Assembly: GCA_020847985.1 (NCBI GenBank)
Contig: JADLBC010000045.1
Span: forward strand, 29,243 to 93,242
Length of the DNA: 64,000 nucleotides
Reading direction: 5' to 3'
Source: Dehalococcoidia bacterium
Lineage (GTDB): Bacteria; Chloroflexota; Dehalococcoidia; Tepidiformales; Tepidiformaceae
The position numbers and the translations under genes were made by a program. Position 1 is the stretch's first letter, and every line of letters starts with the position of its first letter. This document shows, in pieces, positions 17,015-24,233 of the stretch. The notes beneath the pieces were generated by a model. That model had not been told where the DNA came from, ran no database searches, and saw only the letters and a program-made list of their open reading frames with translations.

Positions 17015-18001
17015 TGGACCGCGACAGTCACGCGCGCGACCTTCGTCTGCCCGTTGATGACGGCCGTGAACTCAACCGTGGCCGAGGGCCGGTCTCGCGA
17101 ATCCAGGGTACCGGAGAGGCAGTCGCCACCCCCGGCGCCGTTGTCGCGAAGTGACACCACGTGCACGCGGTTTGGCGCCGTTTGCCAGACATCGAGGTCG
17201 AAGGGGATCCCCTCCGGCGACATGTGGTAGCAGATCGTCATCACCTCGCCCACGCGGTAGGAGCTACGGTCGGGGTTGGCGGTGAACGCGTAGTTTGCCG
17301 GGGCCGGCGTGGGCGTGGGCGTCGGGGGGAACGGCGTGGGCGTCCAGGTTGGCGGCGGAACCGGCGTGGGAGTGCGCGTCGGCGTCGCCGTCGGCGGCGG
17401 TGGCGTTGCCGTGGGCGTCCAAGTCGGCGCCGGTGTGGGTGTGGAGGTCGCCGTGGATGTCGCTACGCCTGGAGTCGTCGGCGTCGGGGTGGGCGTTCCG
17501 CCCGGCCGGGTGGGTGTCGGTGTGGGGGTTTCGCGGAAGCCGCCGCCTTCGGCGGTCGCGCCGGCCGTCCCGCCGGCGAAGCGCGTGTTCGTGGCCGTCG
17601 TCGGTGTGCGGGTCGGTTCCGAAGCCCCGGGCGTCTTGCCCGCCGGGCCGTCGTCGCCGGTCTGTGCCTTGCCCGGGCCGTCGTCGCCGCCCGCCAGCAG
17701 CGCGAATCGCGATGATCGGGCCCCGGCCACGGTGCGCGCGCGGTTCGCCGTCGCGGCCGCGGCGGTCGCGTTGCTGTTCGGCGCGGGGGCGACCTTCCGT
17801 AGAGCACACAACCCACGGCGTAGAGGTCTGATTGCACCGAGGCCTCGCCCTCGGGCGCCATATAGGCGGGCGTGCCGAGCATGGTCGACCGTCGCCGTTT
17901 CGCGTGCCTTCCAGACGACGCCCATGCCGCCCTTTGCCGATGACTTCCAGGAACTCGAACTCTTCCACTCCGTCTCCGCCGGGCGGGCACTTGCATGGCA
18001 A
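17011..18001 (-). pseudogene. Decayed Ser/Thr kinase with surviving Thr-Pro linker and C-terminal domain
   Basis: Kinase pieces occur in three frames. VEEFEFLEVIGKG begins at TTG 18001. A one-base shift inside the glycine loop then gives GGMGVVWKARETATV. This joins directly, in another frame, to MLGTPAYMAPEGEASVQSDLYAV. The stretch that should hold helix C, HRD and DFG (about 130 residues) is missing, and the frame shifts again into a long open tail. That tail has a TPTPTP/TWTPT-rich linker and a beta-rich domain (YAFTANPDRSSYRVGEVMTI) ending at 17011. The 471-residue ORF in the track is this tail plus antisense of the FHA regulator. No active kinase can be made; the tail stays open and is coupled (ATGA) to the LysM kinase. 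Confidence 0.8.
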
Positions 18002-18016
18002 TCCGCTATGGGCGGG

Positions 18017-18048
18017 ACTCTAGCAGGTTCGTAAACGGAGTGTAAACG
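18017..18048 (-). promoter_or_regulatory. Promoter with 11-bp-period GTTTAC direct repeat before the kinase pair
   Basis: Minus strand: TTTACA (18041-18046), 18-bp spacer, TAGAGT (18017-18022). The -35 lies within the first of two CGTTTAC copies (18031-18037 and 18042-18048 on the plus strand as GTAAACG) spaced exactly 11 bp apart, a one-turn direct repeat typical of OmpR/PhoB-type winged-helix binding. Drives the decayed kinase and the LysM kinase. Confidence 0.55.
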
Positions 18049-18082
18049 CGGGGATTCGTACCGATGTATGCCAGCGCGCCGC

Positions 18083-18724
18083 TCAGGCCATGATGATGGG
18101 TTCGGAGACGCGATAGCCGGCGCCCCGGATGTTCTGCAACAGGCCGGCCGAATGGCCCAGGCGGTCGCGGACGCGGCCCATGAGGCGCTGCAACTGGAAT
18201 TGGTCGAAGCCGATACCGCCCCAGACGGCCGCGCCCAGCTGGCCAAAGGTTGCCACTTCCGGGTAGCGCCGCGCGATCTCCTCGAAGGCGAGGCATTCCG
18301 ACGGCGAGAACCGCGCGACCAGCGTGCCCTGGTGATCGACAAGCTCCCGCGAGAGGCATCGGAGCACCAGCCGCGCACCACGGGTCGCCCCTGGCGCCTC
18401 GGAGAGCGGCTCCGTCGGCGCATCATCGACGCCCTGCGCGCTCCACACGCGGAATGGTGTCACGCCCACCACGAAGGAATCGCCCGACGCCAGCACCGCG
18501 ACATCGACCGCGCGGCCGCCAACCGAGACCTGGTTTAGGGAACCGCGTGAGTCCACATAAGGGCGCCCGTCCTCGACCGCGACGACGCAGTGACGCCGCG
18601 AAACGAACGGATCGGTGAGGATGACATCGGCTTCGCGGCCCCTCCCGATGACGAGGGGGCGGTCGATCTCACGGGACTGGTGGTCGCTGCCCCACTCCAG
18701 GATCCAGCCGGCCGCCATCATCAC
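18083..18724 (-). CDS. FHA domain - OmpR-type winged-helix DNA-binding protein
   Basis: 213 residues. N-terminal FHA domain: IGRGREADVILTDPFVSRRH, with the Arg, Ser and His that bind phosphothreonine, and a SLNQVSVGG turn. C-terminal Trans_reg_C winged helix: FSPSECLAFEEIARRY, then LMGRVRDRLG and NIRGAGYRVSEP. This is the mirror arrangement of mycobacterial EmbR (winged helix first, FHA last). It probably binds a phosphorylated kinase or partner and changes transcription. Start codons GTG-ATG-ATG are clustered; GGAGG spacing favours one of the ATGs (18721 or 18718). It is the only DNA-binding protein in the kinase/FHA island. Confidence 0.9.
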   Translation of the reverse strand: MMMAAGWILEWGSDHQSREIDRPLVIGRGREADVILTDPFVSRRHCVVAVEDGRPYVDSRGSLNQVSVGGRAVDVAVLASGDSFVVGVTPFRVWSAQGVDDAPTEPLSEAPGATRGARLVLRCLSRELVDHQGTLVARFSPSECLAFEEIARRYPEVATFGQLGAAVWGGIGFDQFQLQRLMGRVRDRLGHSAGLLQNIRGAGYRVSEPIIMA

Positions 18725-18804
18725 GCCTCCGCATCATGGCGCCGGGGAGCGCCGCCCATGTCAACGCGGAATGTAGCGCCTGCCACCGGCCGGCGTAAAC
18801 AGGG

Positions 18805-20220
18805 CTATCCGCGCGAGCGCACTGCCCCTCGGCGCGTCACCGCGATCGCCGTCGCGCCGGTCGCGACCAGCGCCACCCCACCGAACAGGAACAGGATGCC
18901 GAGATTGAACGTCGTGCCACCGCGAACGAACGTGAGGCTCGCGGTATCGGTATATTCGCGCTGCCCATCGCTCGCGGTGAGGCGGGCGACGAGGCGATGG
19001 TCGCCCTGGTCGAGCGGACCCGCCACCAGCTTCCACTGCACCGAGCGGTCTTTCGCCGTCGCCACCGGCTGGCAGCGCCCGGGTTCGCAATCAAGGAAGA
19101 GATCCACGCCGGTACTCGTCCACGGGCGCGTCCCACCGACCGCGACCTCGATGTCCCGGTCGCTGCCAATCTTCTCGCCAGCGGCGATGTTCCGGAATAC
19201 CACCGGACTCACTTGCATCAGGGCGCCCGCCTCATAGGATTGGCTGCCTTCGCCCGTCCTCCCGTTGGATTCAACGGCCACGGTGAAACGGTGAGACTTC
19301 CCGTCCGGCAGGCCATCGGCGATGAAGCGCACGGTCCACGTCTTCCGCATGATGCCGAAGAGCCGCTGCATCTGTTCGGCGGGCGAAGGCGGGCCGTTGA
19401 TCGCCCAGTACCCGCCGCCGGTGTATTTGGCGAGGTCATCGAAGAACTCCGTCAGGCGGACATCGCCGGGGCCGGCCGTGCCCACGCCGACGGTGAAGTA
19501 CGTGCTCGTCAGCTGGGCCTTAATCGTCCCGAGTGTGAGGTCCGGCTCGTTGCCTTTCCCCTCGATGGCGGTAACGACGACCACAGCGCGCGATCGCACG
19601 CCCGGCGGCGGATTGTTCGCGATGGCCGCGGCCTCGACGAGCGCCGGGCTCAGCAACGACGGTTCGGCCGAGACCGTTAGTGACCGGATCGCCGCGACCA
19701 GGTTCGGATCCTCGCGTCCGACCCAGTTCGTGCGCGATTCGACGCCGTTGTTGAAGGCGACCACGCGGGCCATGTCCTCGCGCCCCATGCCCGCGCGGAA
19801 CTGTTCGAGCGCTTCCGCGGCCCGCTCGATGTACGGTTTGCCGTCGGCCTGCGTGCGCGCCATCAGCGCGCTCGTATCCACCAGGAGCACATACCCCGTC
19901 GCGACGGGCGTCGCCGTCGAGGGTGTGATCGACACCATCCGTGCGCGGCCCGCATCGTCGCTGATGCGTACGCCCTCGGCCGTAAGGTCCTGAAGCGGCC
20001 GCCCCGTGACCGCGTCGATGACCGACAGGGTTGCCTCGATTTCAGGGTAGTCGGCCGCCCGCACGCCGCCGGCGACGGCCACATCGAGTTCGCCCGCGCC
20101 CAGCGCCGAGCGGGGTCCGCCCTGGAACGCGACGGCCGCGGCGAAGCACGTGAGCGCGAAGACGGCGCGCGCAACCGCGATCCGGCAGCCGTTCGCATGC
20201 CCGCTCCCGTGGGGGATCAC
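18805..20220 (-). CDS. Secreted, membrane-anchored von Willebrand factor A domain protein
   Basis: 471 residues, GTG start overlapping the upstream FHA gene stop (GTGA). Signal peptide (VARAVFALTCFAAAVAF), an N-terminal beta domain, then a VWA domain beginning YVLLVDTSALMARTQADGK; the MIDAS motif reads DTSAL rather than the full DxSxS. VWA core continues through VVVVTAIEGKGNEPDLTLG. After two beta-rich domains comes a C-terminal helix (LGILFLFGGVALVATGATAIAV) followed by a short Arg-rich tail, so most of the protein is outside the cell. Last gene of a five-gene FHA operon; likely an adhesive or scaffolding partner of the signalling island. Confidence 0.85.
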   Translation of the reverse strand: MIPHGSGHANGCRIAVARAVFALTCFAAAVAFQGGPRSALGAGELDVAVAGGVRAADYPEIEATLSVIDAVTGRPLQDLTAEGVRISDDAGRARMVSITPSTATPVATGYVLLVDTSALMARTQADGKPYIERAAEALEQFRAGMGREDMARVVAFNNGVESRTNWVGREDPNLVAAIRSLTVSAEPSLLSPALVEAAAIANNPPPGVRSRAVVVVTAIEGKGNEPDLTLGTIKAQLTSTYFTVGVGTAGPGDVRLTEFFDDLAKYTGGGYWAINGPPSPAEQMQRLFGIMRKTWTVRFIADGLPDGKSHRFTVAVESNGRTGEGSQSYEAGALMQVSPVVFRNIAAGEKIGSDRDIEVAVGGTRPWTSTGVDLFLDCEPGRCQPVATAKDRSVQWKLVAGPLDQGDHRLVARLTASDGQREYTDTASLTFVRGGTTFNLGILFLFGGVALVATGATAIAVTRRGAVRSRG

Positions 20221-20981
20221 TCGTCGTCCCTTCGCGCGCCAGGGAGGTCGACTTCGATATACGTCATCCGAGCCTCGCCGAGGTCGATCGTGTCGCCGTC
20301 GCGCAGGGCATATGGCTCGCGAATGCGCTTCTTCGTGCCATCCTTGCCCACGACGAACGAGTGGTTCGCGCTCGCCAGGTCCCAGTAGTGGAACCGGCCC
20401 TCCTCCATCATGACTTTGGCGTGCCGCTTCGAGACGGTTTCGTCGCTGATGACGATGTCGTTGTCCGGGTTGCGTCCGATGCTCGTTTCGTCCTCAAGGA
20501 GGAAAACCTTCCCCGCACGGATCCCGTTCCGCAGCACCATGTAGACGAGCGGCCCGCTGTACACGCGCTTGCCGTCGCGCATGAAGATGGTGTGGTCGCT
20601 CGTGTCGCCGCCGGCATCGTCGTCGTCGTCATCGCGGCCGCCGCGGCGATCGATGATGGTGTGGTCGCTATCGCCGCCCCGGGCTGCGCCGAGGGGGTCG
20701 AATCGCACGCGACCGCCGCCGCCCGATGCAGCCTCGGTCGCATCGCCGCCGACGGGCCGGTAGAAGTCGCCATGGCCGGCCGCGAAGCGCGCGCGCTCGC
20801 GATAATCCGGCACGGCGTCCCGATCGATGATGGTCTTCTCCCAGCGGTTGATGTCGGAGCGCGGCAGTTCCGGGGCGCCACGGCCACCCGCGCTGTCCGC
20901 GCCGCCGGTGGCGCCACAACGAGGGCACACCGCGACTTCCATGCCGGGGTCGTTGCCGCACCGGGGACACGGGCCTCTCAT
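20217..20981 (-). CDS. Zinc-ribbon and C-terminal FHA domain protein
   Basis: 254 residues from the ATG at 20981 (MRGPCPRCGNDPG), preceded by GGAGG; the ORF-track extension to 21155 overlaps the next gene. Two CPRCG knuckles form a zinc ribbon, followed by an acidic, low-complexity middle (GRDDDDDDAGGDTSD) containing repeated DHTII/TIIDR pieces that look like kinase-target threonines. The C-terminal FHA domain has SIGRNPDNDIVISDETVSKRH and ANHSFV. Phosphothreonine-dependent adaptor, cytoplasmic. Overlaps neighbours on both sides by four bases. Confidence 0.9.
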   Translation of the reverse strand: MRGPCPRCGNDPGMEVAVCPRCGATGGADSAGGRGAPELPRSDINRWEKTIIDRDAVPDYRERARFAAGHGDFYRPVGGDATEAASGGGGRVRFDPLGAARGGDSDHTIIDRRGGRDDDDDDAGGDTSDHTIFMRDGKRVYSGPLVYMVLRNGIRAGKVFLLEDETSIGRNPDNDIVISDETVSKRHAKVMMEEGRFHYWDLASANHSFVVGKDGTKKRIREPYALRDGDTIDLGEARMTYIEVDLPGARRDDE

Positions 20982-21523
20982 CGTCTGCCTCCGCCTTCGA
21001 TGGCGAAGAACCGCAGCACGGTCTCGCCGATTTCGATTTCGTCGTCGTCCTTGAGCGCGTGCGGGCCGCTCAGCCGCCGCCGCCGCCCACCCGTCAGGAG
21101 AAACGAGCCGTTCGTTGCCTGCAGGTCCTGGTAGACGAATTGGCTGCCCGTCCATTTCACCTGCGCATGCCGCTCCGAGATGCGTGGGTCTTGCAGCGAA
21201 ACCGTCGCCTGCGGGCTGCGTCCGATGGAGGTCGAATCTTCCAGCATGAACTGGCGGCCACTGTCGGGCCCCGAAAGCGCGATGAAGCAGCCCCGTCCCG
21301 ATGTCCGCTTGTCGATCATCGTCGCGTCGGACGCCAGGATCGTGCGGCCCGGGCCGGAGGCGGACCTTCGAGCCGGTGCGGCCACCGTTGGCGCCGAAGG
21401 ATTGGGCGCGGCCGCGTCTGCCTGCGGCGGAAGGACCCCGGCCCGGATTTGGGCGCCGCAGCGCGGACAGACGATCGCTTCAAACCCCGGGTCGAATCGG
21501 CAGGCCGGGCACGCGCGTGCCAT
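20978..21523 (-). CDS. Zinc-ribbon and FHA domain protein
   Basis: 181 residues. N-terminal zinc ribbon (CPACRFDPGFEAIVCPRCG), a short Ala/Pro linker with RTILASDATMIDKR, then an FHA domain: TSIGRSPQATVSLQDPRISERH and QATNGSFL, including the canonical Arg, Ser-x-x-His and Asn. A paralogue of the neighbouring zinc-ribbon FHA gene with a shorter middle. The TIL/TMI threonines in the linker are plausible phospho-sites for the island kinases. Coupled by ATGA to the next gene and TGATG to the previous one. Confidence 0.92.
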   Translation of the reverse strand: MARACPACRFDPGFEAIVCPRCGAQIRAGVLPPQADAAAPNPSAPTVAAPARRSASGPGRTILASDATMIDKRTSGRGCFIALSGPDSGRQFMLEDSTSIGRSPQATVSLQDPRISERHAQVKWTGSQFVYQDLQATNGSFLLTGGRRRRLSGPHALKDDDEIEIGETVLRFFAIEGGGRR

Positions 21524-22257
21524 CAGCGGCCCGCCTTGGTGGCATCGACGAACTGCAGCACCGTGTGCCCGATGCGCAACTCGTCGCCATCGATGAGCAC
21601 CTGGGCAGTGCGGATCTGCTCTTCTCGGCCCTCGACCAGCAGGAACGAACCGTTTGTGCTGCGAAGATCGGTGAAGATGAACGCGCCATCGGCGTGCTTG
21701 ACCTGTGCGTGCTCCGTCGAGACGCGCCTGTCCTCAAGCTGGATGTCACACTGGCCGGAACGCCCGATCACGACCGTGCCGTCGAGCGGAAACTGCCGCC
21801 CTTTTTCCGGCCCCGCCTTCGCCACCAGGTAGGCATCGGCACGGACCGGCCGTTTGGGCGCCGCCGCGGGCTGCGTTGGCGGCGGCGTTGGCGTCCGTTC
21901 GGGAATGACCGTCCGGTCGTTGTTGCCGGGCGCGGGCACGTACGGCGGTTCGGCGGTGGCCCGGCCCCACGTCGCGTAGGCTGCCACGGTAAGGAATGTC
22001 GCGACGCCGGCCCCGATGTTGAGCCAGGCGAAGACGGTGAGGAGCGTCTCCCGGCCCGCGTCCAGGTTCGCCGCGCCGAGTACGATCGCGGGAACGGTGA
22101 GGACGACCAGGAGCGTCGCCGCGATGCGCCACGTCCAGCTGTTGCCTTCGCCGCCGGCGCTGTCGTACCAGACCCACAGCACGGCGAAGAGCGCGAGCAG
22201 GAAGATGCCGCCGAACAGACCGGCGCGCGCCATGGGCTCCCAATCGATGAAGCTCAT
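21523..22257 (-). CDS. Membrane-anchored FHA domain protein
   Basis: 244 residues. Three membrane helices in the first 100 residues (LFGGIFLLALFAVLWVWY; ATLLVVLTVPAIVLGAA; LNIGAGVATFLTVAAYATW), a Pro/Thr linker with NNDRTVIPERTPTPPPTQP, then a cytoplasmic FHA domain: VVIGRSGQCDIQLEDRRVSTEH and STNGSFLLVEG. It would hold phosphorylated partners at the membrane. Overlaps the next gene by one base (TGATG); ten bases separate it from the short FHA gene before it. Confidence 0.92.
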   Translation of the reverse strand: MSFIDWEPMARAGLFGGIFLLALFAVLWVWYDSAGGEGNSWTWRIAATLLVVLTVPAIVLGAANLDAGRETLLTVFAWLNIGAGVATFLTVAAYATWGRATAEPPYVPAPGNNDRTVIPERTPTPPPTQPAAAPKRPVRADAYLVAKAGPEKGRQFPLDGTVVIGRSGQCDIQLEDRRVSTEHAQVKHADGAFIFTDLRSTNGSFLLVEGREEQIRTAQVLIDGDELRIGHTVLQFVDATKAGR

Positions 22258-22266
22258 TCCTTGCTC

Positions 22267-22599
22267 CTACGCGAGGTCCCGGAAGACCATCTCCGTTGTC
22301 CCGAAGGTGATGCGGTCTCCATCGGCCAGCACTTTGACGTAGACGGGCGCCCCCGAGGCCTCCGTGCGGTTCGTCGAGGCGAGGTCGTACAGCACCCAGC
22401 CATCGTCCTCACGGCGGATTCGTGCCTGCTCCAACGACACCGTCTCGTCATCGAGCACGACTTCGCAGCCGGCGTCCCGGCCGACCGTGGTGCCCGCCGG
22501 CCGGACGACGGCGTGCTCGCCGCGGCGCACGCCCGTGAGCCAGAAGAGGTAGGCGAACGACGCCGGGCCCTTGCGGATGATGACGGTCTCGTCGCGCAT
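22267..22599 (-). CDS. Short FHA-like protein lacking the conserved histidine
   Basis: 110 residues, a lone FHA fold and the first gene of the FHA operon. It has TTVGRDAGCEVVLDDETVSL followed by EQ, so the Ser-x-x-His of the phosphopeptide site is Ser-x-x-Gln; STNRTEASG keeps the Asn. It begins MRDETVIIRKG, a TVI context like the phospho-threonine linkers of its neighbours, so it may be a kinase substrate more than a reader. A direct-repeat operator lies 86 bp upstream. Confidence 0.85.
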   Translation of the reverse strand: MRDETVIIRKGPASFAYLFWLTGVRRGEHAVVRPAGTTVGRDAGCEVVLDDETVSLEQARIRREDDGWVLYDLASTNRTEASGAPVYVKVLADGDRITFGTTEMVFRDLA

Positions 22600-22684
22600 G
22601 CGAACTCCTCTTCCCCTTTCCCGCCAGCCCGGGAGGGCTCCCGAACCTTAGTCAATCCGATCGCCCGATACCACGACGGAAGAC

Positions 22685-22701
22685 GGACAGTTCGCGGACA
22701 A
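22685..22701 (-). promoter_or_regulatory. Direct-repeat operator TTGTCC-N5-CTGTCC upstream of the FHA operon
   Basis: Minus strand reads TTGTCCGCGAACTGTCC: two hexamers with an exact 11-bp period, 86 bp before the short FHA gene start. The same arrangement occurs at 27933-27949, 87 bp before the RDD-FHA gene. Fits one-turn tandem binding by an OmpR-type winged helix. Confidence 0.6.
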
Positions 22702-22724
22702 CCGCTCAGCGCCGGCCGCGTGCC

Positions 22725-24233
22725 TCAGATGCGGAAGCCGCGCGGGGGTGGCGGCCCAAACCGGTTGGTCTCGGACTCGCCACCGCCCAGGAAGCAGATG
22801 AACCAGAACGCAATCCCGAGCACCGGGAGGAGCATCAGAAGCGCGTACCAGCCGCTCACACCCAGGTCGTGCATGCGCCGCGCGCCTGCCGCCATCCATA
22901 TCCAGCACATGAAGAAGCTCAGCCACAGCGCCGCGCTGTAGGAGAGCATCGCGCTCACCAGCGCGCCGGCCGCCACGGGTGCGACCACCATCAGCCAGAA
23001 CGCCGTGGTCCGGTTGATACGGCCTTCCGTTCGAATAGACCTGACCCACCACCCATGGTCCGAGACCCGATGGGGCGCTGGCGCTGCAGGGTTGGGTGCG
23101 AGATTGCGGGCGGAGTCGATCGCGGGGGGTGGGACGATGCGGTGCTGGTCCATCCATGCGGCGTTCCCTGGACCGCCCACGGGCAGCACTGCCGCGAACG
23201 GCGCGGGCGCGGGCCGGTGCCCGCTCACCGGATCGCCGGCCCGCGCTCCCGGGAGAGATGCCGGCGCCGGTGGCAGCGCGGGTGGCCCGGGCCGCTCCCC
23301 GATCACGGGACCACGCCCGCGAGGCGTGTCCACCGCGCGCACCGGGCCGCCCTGCCATGCCAATCCGTTCCAGTATCGGGCCGTGCTGTCGGGGTCCCCC
23401 TCGGCGTGGTGCCACGCGGGTGCGGCGGCGCCGATGACGGGCTCGCCCCGCTGCCGGGGAGGCGCGCTCGCCGTGATGCCCAAGAGCGCCAACAACGCCG
23501 CGGCATCGCGCGGCCGCGCCGCCGGGTCCTTCCCGAGGAGCGATTCCAGCACCGGGCGCGCGGTCGCGGGCACGCGGGCAAGGTCCGGCGCGTCGCGGAG
23601 ATGCTTCATGAGCACCGTCTTCTGGCTGTCGCCCGTGAACGGCGGCGCGCCCGCCAGCATTTCGTACAGCACGATGCCGAGCGCGTAGAAGTCCGACTGC
23701 GCGCTGACCGCGTCCTCCGGGGCCATGTACGCCACCGTGCCGATGACGGCCGACGCTCCGGTCAGCGCCGAGAGGTCGCCCGCGCGCGCCACGCCGAAGT
23801 CGGCCACTTTCACCGCGCCGCCGGGGCTCATGAGGATGTTCGAGGGCTTGATGTCGCGATGGACGACGTTGTGGGCGTGCGCGGCCCCGAGCCCGCGCGC
23901 GGCCTGGGCGGCGATGCCCCGCGCTTCCTCCCAGGGGAGGGTGTGCCGATCGCGCAGGAGGTCGCGCAGCGATGGGCCCTCCACGAGCTCCATCGCCATG
24001 AACGGCTGGCCCTCGCGAATGCCGTACCCCAGCACGCGCACGACATGCGGCGAATCGATGCGCTGCGAGACCTCGACTTCGCGTTCGAAGCGCCGCAGGT
24101 AGTCGGGCTCATCGCTGAGGTGCGGATGCAGCATCTTCAGCGCGACGAACGCCCCGGAAGCCGTGTCGCGCGCCCGCCACACGGTCCCCATCCCGCCCGA
24201 CCCCAGCTTCTCGAGGAGTTCGAAGTCCGTCAT
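22725..24233 (-). CDS. Ser/Thr protein kinase fused to DUF2510 and DUF805
   Basis: 502 residues. Kinase (about 1-260): LGSGGMGTVWRARD, VALK, HRDIKPSN, ADFGVA, YMAPE all intact. A DUF2510-like motif follows (PAWHHAEGDPDSTARYWNG), then a long Pro/Ala linker. The C-terminus is DUF805, a four-helix membrane domain with GRINRTTAFWLMVVAP, RRMHDLGVSGWYALLMLLP and a short NRFGPPP tail. So the kinase is anchored by a multi-helix module in place of the usual single helix. Start overlaps the phosphatase stop (TGATG), pairing kinase and phosphatase production. Confidence 0.94.
   Translation of the reverse strand: MTDFELLEKLGSGGMGTVWRARDTASGAFVALKMLHPHLSDEPDYLRRFEREVEVSQRIDSPHVVRVLGYGIREGQPFMAMELVEGPSLRDLLRDRHTLPWEEARGIAAQAARGLGAAHAHNVVHRDIKPSNILMSPGGAVKVADFGVARAGDLSALTGASAVIGTVAYMAPEDAVSAQSDFYALGIVLYEMLAGAPPFTGDSQKTVLMKHLRDAPDLARVPATARPVLESLLGKDPAARPRDAAALLALLGITASAPPRQRGEPVIGAAAPAWHHAEGDPDSTARYWNGLAWQGGPVRAVDTPRGRGPVIGERPGPPALPPAPASLPGARAGDPVSGHRPAPAPFAAVLPVGGPGNAAWMDQHRIVPPPAIDSARNLAPNPAAPAPHRVSDHGWWVRSIRTEGRINRTTAFWLMVVAPVAAGALVSAMLSYSAALWLSFFMCWIWMAAGARRMHDLGVSGWYALLMLLPVLGIAFWFICFLGGGESETNRFGPPPPRGFRI

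Noticed and set aside
17011-18426. One 471-residue gene as in the ORF track
   Set aside because: Its first third is antisense to the FHA-winged-helix gene, and the kinase fragments fall in other frames; annotated as a pseudogene instead.
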